A stretch of 64,000 nucleotides of DNA from Comamonadaceae bacterium. Lineage in GTDB: Bacteria; Pseudomonadota; Gammaproteobacteria; Burkholderiales; Burkholderiaceae_C. Each line of letters opens with the position of its first letter. The stretch's first letter is position 1. The notes beneath the pieces are model-generated. The model saw nothing but the letters and a program-made list of their open reading frames with translations, did not search any database and was not told the DNA's origin. The stretch spans positions 1-64,000 of the forward strand of contig JAAFIW010000005.1 of the NCBI GenBank assembly GCA_013297875.1, in the 5' to 3' direction. The position numbers and the translations under genes were made by a program. Shown one piece after another: positions 1 through 9,592 of this stretch.

Positions 1-113
1 TGCTGGCGCACAACGAGAACCCCAAACCCTTTGTCTGGACCGCTAGCGCACGGGACATCCTGGAAAAAGTCATGCGGGCAAAAGCAAAATTGAAAACGGT
101 TCAAACAGCATGA
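1..113 (+). mobile_element. C-terminal fragment of an IS630-type transposase, cut by the left edge
   Basis: The frame starting at base 3 is open and ends at a TGA at 111-113, giving the last 36 residues of a protein. The stretch HNENPKPFVWTASARDILEK matches the usual C-terminus of IS630-family transposases (HxxPKPFxWT, then a helix near A..IL.KV.RA); this is recognition from memory. The gene runs off the window, so intactness cannot be judged. It is convergent with ihfA, whose stop codon is only 20 bases further on, leaving almost no spacer. No terminal inverted repeat is visible on this side. Confidence 0.7.
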
Positions 114-133
114 AACACTACACTAGGCTTGGG

Positions 134-496
134 TCACTCGGGACTGGGCAAAGTCGCCTGAATCTGCTCTTTCAGCTTCTGGCTGGCATGAAAGGTCACC
201 ACGCGCCGGGCTTGAATGGGGATGGCTTCACCGGTACGCGGATTGCGTCCGGGCCGGGGTGCTTTGGTGCGGATCTGAAAGTTGCCAAAACCGGAAATCT
301 TGACATCAACACCCTCGACCAGGCTGGAAGAGACCAGGTCAAAAAAAGCGTCAATCATGTCTTTGGACTCGCGCTTGTTCAGACCAATCTGGTCAAACAG
401 CAAATCGGCCAGTTGCGCCTTGGTCAGTGCGGGTGTTTCCAGACTTTCAACCGAGAAATCCATAGCGTCTTCCATGTGTTCTTTAGCGGGATGCAT
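134..496 (-). CDS. ihfA: Integration host factor subunit alpha
   Basis: A 120-residue HU/IHF-family protein that bends DNA as the alpha partner of the IHF heterodimer, acting in the nucleoid. The N-terminal helices (residues 24-60, TKAQLADLLFDQIGLNKRES) and the DNA-binding arm with GFGNF (69-73) and GRNPRTGE (83-90) are clear. It is somewhat longer than the usual 100 or so residues because of an N-terminal extension; internal ATGs at residues 8 and 12 are alternative starts. The chosen ATG overlaps the pheT stop by one base (TGATG), fitting translational coupling. The position directly after pheT is the classical pheST-ihfA order and supports alpha rather than beta or HU. Confidence 0.95.
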   Translation of the reverse strand: MHPAKEHMEDAMDFSVESLETPALTKAQLADLLFDQIGLNKRESKDMIDAFFDLVSSSLVEGVDVKISGFGNFQIRTKAPRPGRNPRTGEAIPIQARRVVTFHASQKLKEQIQATLPSPE

Positions 497-2913
497 CAGC
501 TGCGCAGCCGTCCGCCAACCTGGCGTTCGATCTCGGAGGTCACCGCGCCAACCGCCTGATCAATTTGCGCCTCAGTCAGGGTTGCCTCGTCGCTGCACAG
601 TGTCAAACGTACTGCCAGACTTTTTTCGCCAACATCCAGGCCTGACCCTGATTGCTTGGGTCTGTAAACATCAAACAGCAGCGCATCGCGCAGCAAACCA
701 CCCGTAGCTGCAGCATGTACGGCCTGCATCAAGGCCGTATGGGTCACCGCATCCGCGACGACAACGGCGATGTCGCGTTGCACCGACTGGAATTTGGACA
801 CCGACTGGAACGCGGGAACATCGCGCGCCAGCACCGCGTCCAGCGACAGCTCAAACAGCACAGGTGCGGCAGTTAGCTCCCAACTTTGCCGCCACTTTGG
901 ATGCAACTCGCCGACCCAGCCGATGTTTTGCCCGGCCAGCGACACACGCGCGCAGCGGCCCGGGTGCAAGGCCGGGTGCCCTCCGGCGTTGAATTGCAGC
1001 GTGGCCGGTGCCAACAGCGCTTGCACATCGCCCTTAACGTCAAAGAAATCGGCAGGCCGTGAGGACGCGCCCCACTGCAGGCCGGCGCTGTCGCCATAGG
1101 CCAAGCCACTCACCCGCATCGGCTGGTGAATGCCCCGCACCGTGGTGTCGGTGGTGACCACCGATGCATCGCGCACAAACACGCGCCCCACTTCAAACAC
1201 CCGCACCCGCTCGGCCTTGCGATCCAGATTGAACTTCAAAACTTGTAGCAAAGAACCCAATAGAGACGAGCGCATCACGCCCATTTGGCTGGACATGGGG
1301 TTGAGCAGGCGGATCGGATCGGCGTTACCCGCCAAATCGCGCTCCCACTGCTCCTGCACAAAGCTGAAGTTGATCGTTTCCTGGTAGCCCAGCGCGGCCA
1401 GTTGCCGGCACACGGCGAAGCGGCTGCGTTTGGCTTCTGTGCGCAACTGCGGCGTGACCGGCGCTTGTGGCGGCACGTCGGGCAACTGGTTGTAGCCAAT
1501 CACGCGGGCTACTTCTTCAATCAAGTCTTCTTCAATCGTCAGGTCAAAACGGTGCGGCGGCGGCGTCACGGTCAGACTGCCCTCGCCTTGCGTGAACACC
1601 AGGCCCAGCCGCCCCAGCGCCTGGGCGCAATCGGCTTGCGTCAGCGGCATGCCAATCACTTTTGCGGCACGCGCCACGCGCAAGGTGACGGGTGGCAGCT
1701 CGGGCAGACGCGTGGTCTGGTCGCCCATGGGCCCAGCGCTGCCGCCGCAAATCTGAAGCACCAGGCGGGTGATGTGCTCCAGATGATCCACGGTGCTACT
1801 GGGGTCTACGCCGCGCTCGAAACGGTGCCCGGCGTCAGTTGAAAACTGGTAGCGCCTGGAGCGGCCCTGTATGGCTTGCGGCCACCAGAAGGCTGCTTCG
1901 ATGTAGATGTTTTGCGTGTCATCCGACACGGCGGTGGCATCGCCGCCCATGATGCCGGCCAATGACTCCAATCCATTCGCGTCGGCGATCACGCCCACAG
2001 TTTCGTCCACCGTGACGGTGTTGCCATTGAGCAGTTTGAGCTGCTCGCCGGGCTTGCCCCAGCGCACATCCAGGCCGCCGTGAATCTTGTCCAGATCAAA
2101 AATATGCGAGGGCCTGCCGAACTCGAACATCACGTAGTTGGAGATGTCCACCAGCGGGCTCACGCTGCGCTGGCCGCAGCGCGCCAGGCGCTCGACCATC
2201 CACGCCGGGGTTTTCACCTTCGTGTTCACGCCGCGCACGATGCGGCCTGAAAAGCGCCCGCACAGGTCGGGGGCGCTAAGGGTGATTGGCAGGCTGTCTG
2301 GATGGGTCACCGGGTTTGCTACAAACTCAGGAGCTGCCACAGCAATATTTGTAAGGGCTGCCAGCTCCCTGGCCACGCCATATACGCTCAAAGCATGGGC
2401 CAGGTTGGGCGTGAGCTTGAGCGTGAACACCGTATCGTCCAGCTTCAACCAGTCGCGGATATTGCCGCCCACCGGCGCATCCGCGGCCAGCTCCAGCAGT
2501 CCACCATGGTCTTCGCTTAATTTCAGCTCGCGGGCCGAGCACAACATGCCCTGGCTTTCCACGCCGCGCAGCTGGCCGAGCTTGATGTCAAATGGCTTGC
2601 CGTCGTCGCCAGGCGGCAGTTGTGCGCCCACCAAAGCGCAAGGCACTTTGATGCCGGCACGGGCGTTGGGCGCGCCGCAGACGATGGTCAGCAAAGCGCC
2701 CTGCCCCACATCCACTTGGCAAACACGCAAGCGGTCAGCATTCGGGTGCTGCGCCGCTTCCTTGATTTCTCCCACCATCACCTGCGTGAACGGCGGTGCC
2801 ACTGGGCGCAGGTCTTCCACCTCCAGGCCGCCCATGGTCAAGGTGTCGGCCAGTTGTTGCGTGGTCAGGGGCGGGTTGCAAAAGCTGCGCAGCCAGGATT
2901 CGGGGAATTGCAT
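496..2913 (-). CDS. pheT: Phenylalanine-tRNA ligase beta subunit
   Basis: 805 residues, the normal length for bacterial PheT, which pairs with PheS to charge tRNA-Phe in the cytoplasm. It has an N-terminal tRNA-binding domain (about 39-150, with GEIKEAAQHPNADRLRVCQV), B3/B4 editing and B5 regions in the middle, and a C-terminal ferredoxin-like anticodon-binding domain (about 710-805, beginning near FQSVQRDIAVVV). The start ATG follows the pheS stop by about 65 bases, and that gap contains one copy of the interspersed repeat. Residues about 184-199 (ALTNIAVAAPEFVA) are encoded by what looks like a diverged in-frame copy of the same repeat. Confidence 0.97.
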   Translation of the reverse strand: MQFPESWLRSFCNPPLTTQQLADTLTMGGLEVEDLRPVAPPFTQVMVGEIKEAAQHPNADRLRVCQVDVGQGALLTIVCGAPNARAGIKVPCALVGAQLPPGDDGKPFDIKLGQLRGVESQGMLCSARELKLSEDHGGLLELAADAPVGGNIRDWLKLDDTVFTLKLTPNLAHALSVYGVARELAALTNIAVAAPEFVANPVTHPDSLPITLSAPDLCGRFSGRIVRGVNTKVKTPAWMVERLARCGQRSVSPLVDISNYVMFEFGRPSHIFDLDKIHGGLDVRWGKPGEQLKLLNGNTVTVDETVGVIADANGLESLAGIMGGDATAVSDDTQNIYIEAAFWWPQAIQGRSRRYQFSTDAGHRFERGVDPSSTVDHLEHITRLVLQICGGSAGPMGDQTTRLPELPPVTLRVARAAKVIGMPLTQADCAQALGRLGLVFTQGEGSLTVTPPPHRFDLTIEEDLIEEVARVIGYNQLPDVPPQAPVTPQLRTEAKRSRFAVCRQLAALGYQETINFSFVQEQWERDLAGNADPIRLLNPMSSQMGVMRSSLLGSLLQVLKFNLDRKAERVRVFEVGRVFVRDASVVTTDTTVRGIHQPMRVSGLAYGDSAGLQWGASSRPADFFDVKGDVQALLAPATLQFNAGGHPALHPGRCARVSLAGQNIGWVGELHPKWRQSWELTAAPVLFELSLDAVLARDVPAFQSVSKFQSVQRDIAVVVADAVTHTALMQAVHAAATGGLLRDALLFDVYRPKQSGSGLDVGEKSLAVRLTLCSDEATLTEAQIDQAVGAVTSEIERQVGGRLRS
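2317..2363 (+). repeat. Diverged AGCTGCTTGAGCA-family repeat inside pheT
   Basis: GCTAC, then AGGAGCTGCCACAGCAATA, then GGGCTGCC follow the repeat consensus in order and spacing with several mismatches. It is read within pheT in the same frame as the copies in soxA and soxD. This is the weakest coding copy and could be chance similarity in alanine-rich coding sequence. Confidence 0.4.
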
Positions 2914-2938
2914 AGTTAAACAGTCAAATTGGCATATC

Positions 2939-2979
2939 GCCCAGGTATTTATTGTTCAAGCAGCTATCAATTTGATAGT
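2939..2979 (-). repeat. AGCTGCTTGAGCA-family interspersed repeat between pheS and pheT
   Basis: On the minus strand this reads ACTATCAAATTGATAGCTGC, then TTGAACAATAAATACCTGGGC, close to the consensus. It occupies most of the 65-base pheS-pheT gap. Confidence 0.85.
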
Positions 2980-4034
2980 CACTGAAACTGGCTGAGAAAG
3001 CGCACATCGCCGTCAAAAAACAAGCGCAAATCGCTCACGCCGTAACGCAGCATGGTCAGCCGGTCGGGGCCCATGCCGAAGGCAAAGCCGATGTACTTTT
3101 CAGGATCCAGCCCCATGTTTCGCACCACCTGCGGGTGCACCTGACCGGATCCAGCCACTTCCAGCCAGCGGCCGGCCAGCGGGCCGCTCTGGAACTGGAT
3201 GTCAATCTCGGCGCTGGGTTCGGTAAACGGGAAAAAGCTGGGGCGAAAGCGCAGCGCCAGGTCGTCGCTTTCAAAAAACGTGCGGCAAAAGCCTGTGAAC
3301 ACCACTTTCAGGTCTTTGAAGCTGATGTTCTCGCCCAGCCACAGGCCTTCGCACTGATGGAACATGGGGGAGTGGGTGGCGTCACTGTCCACGCGGTAGG
3401 TGCGGCCGGGCGCGATGACGCGAATCTCGGGCATCGGTTTGCCTTTTTTTACACCTTCGGCGTATTTCGTCACATGCTGGTGGGCGTAGCGCACCTGCAT
3501 GGGGCTGGTGTGAGGCCGCAGGTTGTAGGCAATGCCGTCATCCCCCTTCATGTCCACGTAAAACGTGTCCTGCATGGAACGCGCGGGGTGGTTGGGCGGG
3601 TTGTTCAACGAGGTGAAGCTGTGCCAGTCGGTTTCGATTTCAGGGCCATCGGCCACATCAAAACCCATGCTGGCAAAAATCTGTTCGATGCGCTCCATGG
3701 TGAGACTCACCGGGTGAAGACCGCCGGGTGCGCGCAGGCGGCCGGGAAGGCTCACGTCCAGCGCCTCGGCCTTGAGCTGAGCTTGCAGTTCCTGGTCGGC
3801 CAGTGCTTCGCGGCGCTGATTCAAAGCCGTTTCAATCGCCTGCTTGGCCAGGTTGATCGCAGCACCGCGAGACTTCTTGTCTTCGACGCTCAAGGCGGCC
3901 ATGCCTTTCATCAACTCCGTGATGCGGCCCGATTTGCCGGTGTACAGCGCTTTGGCGTTTTCCAGCTCGGCAGGGGTCTGGGCCTGCGCAAAGCTGTGCG
4001 TGGCGCCGTCAACGATAGAGTCCAGGTCGGTCAT
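2979..4034 (-). CDS. pheS: Phenylalanine-tRNA ligase alpha subunit
   Basis: 351 residues, the catalytic subunit of the class II PheST synthetase. An N-terminal helical, coiled-coil-like arm (about 1-90) precedes the catalytic core. The motif 2 region [11 protein letters not shown] and motif 3 [18 protein letters not shown] near the C-terminus are plain. It lies between rplT and pheT in the conserved infC-rpmI-rplT-pheS-pheT-ihfA order. A hairpin followed by a T-rich stretch between rplT and pheS may act as terminator or attenuator, as pheST attenuation is known in enteric bacteria; the mechanism here is inference. Confidence 0.97.
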   Translation of the reverse strand: MTDLDSIVDGATHSFAQAQTPAELENAKALYTGKSGRITELMKGMAALSVEDKKSRGAAINLAKQAIETALNQRREALADQELQAQLKAEALDVSLPGRLRAPGGLHPVSLTMERIEQIFASMGFDVADGPEIETDWHSFTSLNNPPNHPARSMQDTFYVDMKGDDGIAYNLRPHTSPMQVRYAHQHVTKYAEGVKKGKPMPEIRVIAPGRTYRVDSDATHSPMFHQCEGLWLGENISFKDLKVVFTGFCRTFFESDDLALRFRPSFFPFTEPSAEIDIQFQSGPLAGRWLEVAGSGQVHPQVVRNMGLDPEKYIGFAFGMGPDRLTMLRYGVSDLRLFFDGDVRFLSQFQ

Positions 4035-4055
4035 GGCTTTGGAGGTACCAATAGG

Positions 4056-4096
4056 TCAAAAAACAAAGGGCTAGTGCCTTTTCAAGCTCTAGCCCA
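4056..4096 (-). terminator. Hairpin plus T-tract between rplT and pheS
   Basis: On the minus strand GGGCTAG and CTAGCCC form a 7-base-pair stem around a loop of about 14 bases, followed by TTTGTTTTTT. The stem is built from the 3' part of the interspersed repeat copy at 4064-4135. It could terminate the ribosomal protein operon or attenuate transcription into pheS. Confidence 0.6.
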
Positions 4097-4135
4097 GAGA
4101 TTTATTGCTCAAGCGGCTATGAAAATCATAGTGCC
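4064..4135 (-). repeat. AGCTGCTTGAGCA-family interspersed repeat between rplT and pheS
   Basis: The minus strand reads GGCACTATGATTTTCATAGC, then CGCTTGAGCAATAAATCTCT, then GGGCTAG and a GGC-type tail. It is a nearly full-length copy, and its 3' part doubles as the stem of a terminator-like hairpin. Confidence 0.85.
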
Positions 4136-4147
4136 TGAGGGTGGGAA

Positions 4148-4507
4148 TCAAGCAGCCAGGTGGGCCTTGACCTGGTTAACGATGCCAGCAAAAGCCGCTT
4201 TGTCGTGAATCGCAATATCAGACAGCACTTTGCGGTCGATCTCGATACCGGCTTTGCGAATGCCATTGGCAAACTGGCTGTAGGTCATACCGCATTCACG
4301 CGCGGCGGCGTTGATACGGGCAATCCACAGCTGGCGGAATACGCGCTTTTTGGTACGGCGATCGCGGTAAGCATATTGCCCCGCCTTCATCACCGCTTCT
4401 TTGGCGACGCGGAATACGTTACCGCGGCGGCCGCGGAAACCTTTGGCCAAAGCCAGAACCTTTTTGTGACGGGCGCGTGCCGTTACACCACGTTTGACGC
4501 GAGGCAT
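4148..4507 (-). CDS. rplT: 50S ribosomal protein L20
   Basis: 119 residues, the standard L20 length, starting [20 protein letters not shown] with the basic N-terminal extension typical of L20. L20 binds 23S rRNA early in large-subunit assembly and in several bacteria represses its own operon. A strong Shine-Dalgarno AAGGAG sits nine bases before the ATG. It follows rpmI by 26 bases in the infC-rpmI-rplT operon. Confidence 0.99.
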   Translation of the reverse strand: MPRVKRGVTARARHKKVLALAKGFRGRRGNVFRVAKEAVMKAGQYAYRDRRTKKRVFRQLWIARINAAARECGMTYSQFANGIRKAGIEIDRKVLSDIAIHDKAAFAGIVNQVKAHLAA

Positions 4508-4533
4508 GAGTGTTCTCCTTGTTCGTCGTGAAG

Positions 4534-4737
4534 TTAAATACCAAAGCCGGGCAGCATCTGTGCCATGTGACCCATATTGGTCTCATGCACAGCGGTGGGG
4601 CCCCGCAGGTGGCGTTTGTTCTTGGTGGTCTTCTTGGTCAGGATGTGACGTTTGAAGGCTTGGCCGCGCTTGACGGTGCCACCCGGACGAACGCGAAAAC
4701 GCTTCTTCGCGCTGCTCTTGGTCTTCATTTTGGGCAT
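4534..4737 (-). CDS. rpmI: 50S ribosomal protein L35
   Basis: 67 residues, typical for L35, with the conserved start [20 protein letters not shown] and many basic residues. It is preceded by a clear AGGAG ribosome-binding site. It lies between infC and rplT as in most bacteria. The 168-base gap to infC is unusually long and contains a tandem duplication. Confidence 0.99.
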   Translation of the reverse strand: MPKMKTKSSAKKRFRVRPGGTVKRGQAFKRHILTKKTTKNKRHLRGPTAVHETNMGHMAQMLPGFGI

Positions 4738-4804
4738 TGCATGCTCCTTTTCATTTGTGCTCGTGAGGCGTCTGCAAAATACTTGCAGCCTTGTTGGCCC
4801 CGAG

Positions 4805-4868
4805 CCACTTTTTGTGGCGAGTTTCTAGGCTCTCCACTTTTTGTGGTGAGTTTCTAGGCTCTCCACTT
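4805..4868. repeat. Tandem 29-bp repeat in the infC-rpmI spacer
   Basis: Two adjacent 29-base units (4805-4833 and 4834-4862) begin CCACTTTTTGTGG and end CTAGGCTCT, differing at one base, followed by the first six bases of a third unit. Each unit contains a small CCAC/GTGG hairpin with an A- or T-rich loop. The block is transcribed between infC and rpmI, upstream of the leader where L20-type autoregulation is often found. Confidence 0.9.
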
Positions 4869-4905
4869 ATTCAATTCACAGGCGACCCACCCGCGAATCG
4901 AAACT

Positions 4906-5496
4906 TCACGCTGAGGCGGTTTGCGCCACCTCAGCTGGCTTTGCAGCCACTTTTTTCTTGCCCGGCGCGATCATCATGATCATTTGCCGGCCTTCCAGCT
5001 TGGGAAACTGCTCCACCACAATGATGTCCGCGAGTTCATCGCGGATGCGGTTGAGCAGTGCCATGCCCAGTTCCTGGTGCGTGATCTCGCGGCCCCGAAA
5101 GCGCAGCGTGATCTTGCATTTGTCGCCCTCGGCCAAAAAGCGGCGAATATTGCGCAGCTTGATGTTGTAGTCACCGTCGTCGGTGCCAGGGCGGAACTTG
5201 ATTTCCTTGATGTCAATAACCGTCTGCTTGGCTTTGGCTTCCGCCGCCTTTTTCTGCTCTTGGTACTTAAACTTGCCGTAGTCCATTAAGCGGCAGACCG
5301 GTGGAACCGCTGTTGCGGCAATTTCCACCAGATCTACATCCAACTCGCCTGCCATGCGCAGCGCTTCATTGATGTTGACAATGCCCAGGGGTTCGTTTTC
5401 GACTCCCGAGAGGCGGACTTCCGGGGCCATGATTTCCCGGTTCAGGCGGTGTTTGCGTTCCTCGCGCTGGCGGCGGTCGCGAAATTCAGTAGCGAT
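4906..5496 (-). CDS. infC: Translation initiation factor IF-3, with an ATC start codon
   Basis: IF-3 binds the 30S subunit and checks start-codon pairing. The first ATG (5430) gives 174 residues and lacks the usual N-terminus. Extending the frame upstream through ATC codons adds 22 residues ([20 protein letters not shown] after the initiator) to a total of 196, and AAGGA lies about eight bases before the ATC at 5494-5496. The N-domain ([19 protein letters not shown]), the linker rich in K and E, and the C-domain ([45 protein letters not shown]) are all present. Rare AUU or AUC starts are known for infC and underlie its autoregulation. It lies just downstream of thrS. Confidence 0.95.
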   Translation of the reverse strand: MATEFRDRRQREERKHRLNREIMAPEVRLSGVENEPLGIVNINEALRMAGELDVDLVEIAATAVPPVCRLMDYGKFKYQEQKKAAEAKAKQTVIDIKEIKFRPGTDDGDYNIKLRNIRRFLAEGDKCKITLRFRGREITHQELGMALLNRIRDELADIIVVEQFPKLEGRQMIMMIAPGKKKVAAKPAEVAQTASA

Positions 5497-5543
5497 GGTT
5501 CAAATCCTTATAAAAACAAAAGAAAACGGTCAGAGCCAAAAAC

Positions 5544-7463
5544 TCAAGATTTTTGTGTGATGTCAGCTGATATTTTCTGTATGAAAGTATCGAGTGGCAT
5601 GACGCCGAGGTCTTGCCCACCCCGGGCTCGCACTGCGACCGTCCCGGCTGCCTTTTCTTTGTCACCTACAACCAGTAGGTACGGCAGCTTTTGCAACGAA
5701 TGCTCTCGTATTTTAAGCGTAATTTTCTCGTTGCGCAGGTCAGTCACTACCCTAAGGTCTTGATTTTGCTGTGATTTACGTAGTTTTTGGGCCACTTCGG
5801 TCGCGTAATCGGCCTGCGCGTCAGTAATATTCAGTACAGCGACCTGCGTGGGAGCCAGCCACGTGGGCAGCGCTCCCGCGTGTTCTTCGATCAGGATTCC
5901 GATGAAACGCTCCAGGCTGCCGACGATGGCGCGGTGCAAAACGATGGGACGTTTGCGCTGCCCATCGGCATCAACAAAATCGGCATCCAGCCGCTCGGGC
6001 AGGTTGGGGTCGACCTGAATCGTGCCGCATTGCCATTGGCGGCCCAACGCATCTTTCAGCGTGTATTCGATCTTGGGGCCGTAAAAAGCGCCCTCGCCCG
6101 GCAGGTATTCAAAATCACAGCCCGACGCCTTCAGGCCATCGGCCAGGGCTTTCTCGGCCCTGTCCCAGCTCTCTTCTGAGCCAATGCGCGCCTCGGGTCG
6201 GGTGGACAGTTTGTAGATGATGTTTTTGAAGCCGAAGTCGGCATAAACCTTTTGCAGCAGCGCCGTGAAGGCCAGCACCTCGCTTTGAATCTGGTCTTCG
6301 GTGCAGAAAATATGGCCGTCGTCTTGCACGAACCCACGCACCCGCATGATGCCGTGCAAGCCGCCCGAGGGCTCGTTGCGGTGGCACTGCCCGAACTCAC
6401 CAAAGCGCAACGGCAAGTCGCGGTAGCTTTTCAAGCCCTGCTTGAAGATCAAGACGTGCCCTGGGCAGTTCATCGGCTTGAGCGCGTAGTCGCGCTTTTC
6501 ACTCTCCGTGACAAACATGTTTTCGCGGTACTTGTCCCAATGGCCGGTTTTTTCCCACAGGCTCTTGTCGATGATCTGCGGGCTCTTGACCTCCTGGTAG
6601 CCATTGTCCTGGTACACCCGACGCATGTACTGTTCCACACCCTGCCACACGGTCCAGCCCTTGGGGTGCCAGAACACCAAGCCGGGTGCATGCTCGTCGA
6701 TGTGGAATAGATCTAACTCACGGCCCAGTTTGCGGTGGTCACGCTTTTCAGCCTCTTCCAGCATCGTTAAGTGCGCCTGCAACTCGTCTTTGGTGGCCCA
6801 GGCAGTACCGTAAATGCGCTGCAGCATTTCATTGCGGTGGTCGCCGCGCCAGTAGGCACCGGCCACCTTCATCAGCTTGAAATGTTTGAGTTTGCCAGTG
6901 CTGGGCACGTGCGGGCCGCGGCACAGGTCTTCAAACGCGCCTTCGCGATACAGGCTCACGTCTTCATTGGCAGGGATGCTGGCAATGATCTCGGCCTTGT
7001 AGTGCTCGCCCAGGCTTTTGAAATACGCCACGGCCTCGTCGCGCGGCAACACGCGGCGCACCACCGGCTCGTCTTTGTTCGCCAGCTCGGTCATCTTCTT
7101 TTCGATAACCGCCAGGTCGTCCAGCGTGAACGGGCGTATGTACGAAAAGTCGTAGAAAAACCCGTTCTCGATCACCGGGCCGATGGTCACCTGCGCATCG
7201 GGGAACAGCTGTTTGACGGCATAGGCCAAGAGGTGCGCCGTGGAGTGGCGAATGACTTCCAGGCCGTCGGCGTCTTTGCCGGTGATGATGGACAGCGGGC
7301 TGTCGGACTCGATCAAATAGCTGGTGTCCACCACCTGCCCGCCCACCTTGCCCGCCAACGCGGCCTTGGCCAGACCGGTGCCGATGGACGCTGCCACATC
7401 GGCCACCGTGACCGGGCCAGGAAATTCGCGTTGAGAACCGTCGGGAAGCGTGATGTGGATCAT
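5544..7463 (-). CDS. thrS: Threonine-tRNA ligase
   Basis: 639 residues, full length for bacterial ThrRS. The order is a TGS domain (about 1-62, [20 protein letters not shown]), the editing domain with [11 protein letters not shown], the class II catalytic core with the zinc-ligand motif [14 protein letters not shown] and motif 2 ([20 protein letters not shown]), and the C-terminal anticodon-binding domain (about 540-639). It heads the thrS-infC-rpmI-rplT run. A terminator-like hairpin only about 26 bases upstream leaves little room for a promoter behind it, so leader attenuation is a possibility. Confidence 0.98.
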   Translation of the reverse strand: MIHITLPDGSQREFPGPVTVADVAASIGTGLAKAALAGKVGGQVVDTSYLIESDSPLSIITGKDADGLEVIRHSTAHLLAYAVKQLFPDAQVTIGPVIENGFFYDFSYIRPFTLDDLAVIEKKMTELANKDEPVVRRVLPRDEAVAYFKSLGEHYKAEIIASIPANEDVSLYREGAFEDLCRGPHVPSTGKLKHFKLMKVAGAYWRGDHRNEMLQRIYGTAWATKDELQAHLTMLEEAEKRDHRKLGRELDLFHIDEHAPGLVFWHPKGWTVWQGVEQYMRRVYQDNGYQEVKSPQIIDKSLWEKTGHWDKYRENMFVTESEKRDYALKPMNCPGHVLIFKQGLKSYRDLPLRFGEFGQCHRNEPSGGLHGIMRVRGFVQDDGHIFCTEDQIQSEVLAFTALLQKVYADFGFKNIIYKLSTRPEARIGSEESWDRAEKALADGLKASGCDFEYLPGEGAFYGPKIEYTLKDALGRQWQCGTIQVDPNLPERLDADFVDADGQRKRPIVLHRAIVGSLERFIGILIEEHAGALPTWLAPTQVAVLNITDAQADYATEVAQKLRKSQQNQDLRVVTDLRNEKITLKIREHSLQKLPYLLVVGDKEKAAGTVAVRARGGQDLGVMPLDTFIQKISADITQKS

Positions 7464-7488
7464 GGTGAAAGCGCAAGGGACTAAAACA

Positions 7489-7512
7489 AAAGCGCGGAAG
7501 GCACCGCGCTTT
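7489..7512 (-). terminator. Terminator-like hairpin just upstream of thrS
   Basis: AAAGCGCGG and CCGCGCTTT form a perfect 9-base-pair stem with a 6-base loop, followed on the minus strand by a TGTTTT stretch. It sits 26 bases before the thrS ATG. It may end the small zinc-ribbon gene transcript or act as an attenuator for thrS. Confidence 0.65.
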
Positions 7513-7513
7513 A

Positions 7514-7564
7514 CTATATTTTTGATAGCTGCTTGAGCAGCAAACCTCTGGGCTGGCGGCCCAA
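7514..7564 (+). repeat. AGCTGCTTGAGCA-family interspersed repeat upstream of thrS
   Basis: TTTTTGATAGCTGCTTGAGC followed by AGCAAACCTCTGGGCTGGCG matches the consensus. It fills the gap between the thrS leader hairpin and the small zinc-ribbon gene. Confidence 0.85.
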
Positions 7565-7568
7565 ATGC

Positions 7569-7766
7569 TTATATTTTAGCCGGTGGCCGGTAGTTGTCCG
7601 TAAAAAAACCCTTGCCACCGCACTGCGGGCACGGCGTCATCACCGTCTGCTTTTCCACCTCAAATTTCTCGTTCACGCTGTCGCCATCCACCATCAGCTT
7701 GCCGGTCCCCCGGCAGTGGTGGCAAAACTTGTGGTTCATCACGGTGTTGTCGCCCGAATCGGTCAT
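7569..7766 (-). CDS. Small zinc-ribbon (DnaJ central-domain-like) protein
   Basis: 65 residues from the chosen start MTDSGDNTVMNHKF. Two CxxCxGxG-type motifs, CHHCRGTGK and CPQCGGKGF, are arranged as in the DnaJ cysteine-rich domain and probably bind one zinc. The frame is open further upstream to 7826, but GAGG lies five bases before the ATG at 7766, and the extra upstream residues look unconserved. Function is unknown; similar stand-alone ribbons are widespread in Burkholderiales. It lies between aceA and thrS on the same strand. Confidence 0.75.
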   Translation of the reverse strand: MTDSGDNTVMNHKFCHHCRGTGKLMVDGDSVNEKFEVEKQTVMTPCPQCGGKGFFTDNYRPPAKI

Positions 7767-7825
7767 CGCAGCCTCAAGCATCAGTTGGTACGCTGCATTA
7801 CATCTGAAATCTCGGGGTAACGGCA

Positions 7826-7861
7826 ATAAAAAACCCCGCGTCCTTGAAGGGACGCGGGGTT
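7826..7861 (-). terminator. Rho-independent terminator of aceA
   Basis: A 12-base-pair perfect stem (AACCCCGCGTCC and its complement, around a 6-base loop) is followed on the minus strand by a run of T. It lies 20 bases after the aceA stop codon. Confidence 0.92.
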
Positions 7862-7880
7862 CGTTGGCAGGCCGCTTGGC

Positions 7881-9206
<1,326 letters not shown>

Positions 9207-9267
9207 GCGAAAGCTCCTTTGAGGTTGAAAAAACGAAGCGACGTGATGAATCAGGCCGGTGCACTAC

Positions 9268-9315
9268 TATAAGTCTTCTATAAGACCTGTTCAAGCTCTT
9301 ATGTCTTATAGAAGA
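9268..9315. promoter_or_regulatory. Paired palindromic operator-like boxes upstream of aceA
   Basis: TCTTCTATAAGAC (9274-9286) and GTCTTATAGAAGA (9303-9315) are exact inverted copies, and each box carries TATAAG/CTTATA half-sites. They lie 60-110 bases upstream of the aceA start in an AT-rich stretch. The arrangement fits binding by a dimeric regulator, for example a GntR/FadR-type or short-chain-acyl regulator; identity is inference. The rest of the 9207-9592 gap shows only an AT-rich, promoter-like character. Confidence 0.6.
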
Positions 9316-9592
9316 ATTATTTTTTGTTGAATGAAATCAATAGCTTAGACGAGAGTTGTCTGAAAAATGCAATGAAATGCATCGAAATCCAACACTGCCG
9401 CCATGACTTGATGGCAGTCATTTTCCAAATGATGAAATAGAAATTTCATGATGTGGATTTTCAGGCACTCTGAGCCGCAACCCGGAGTTACCCTGCGTTG
9501 TGTCGCCGGTGACCGCGCATGCGTCAGCCATGCCGTACGCTGATACTTCAAACTGCCCGACGCTTTCAACCCCCAACGACAGGAGCTTCATC

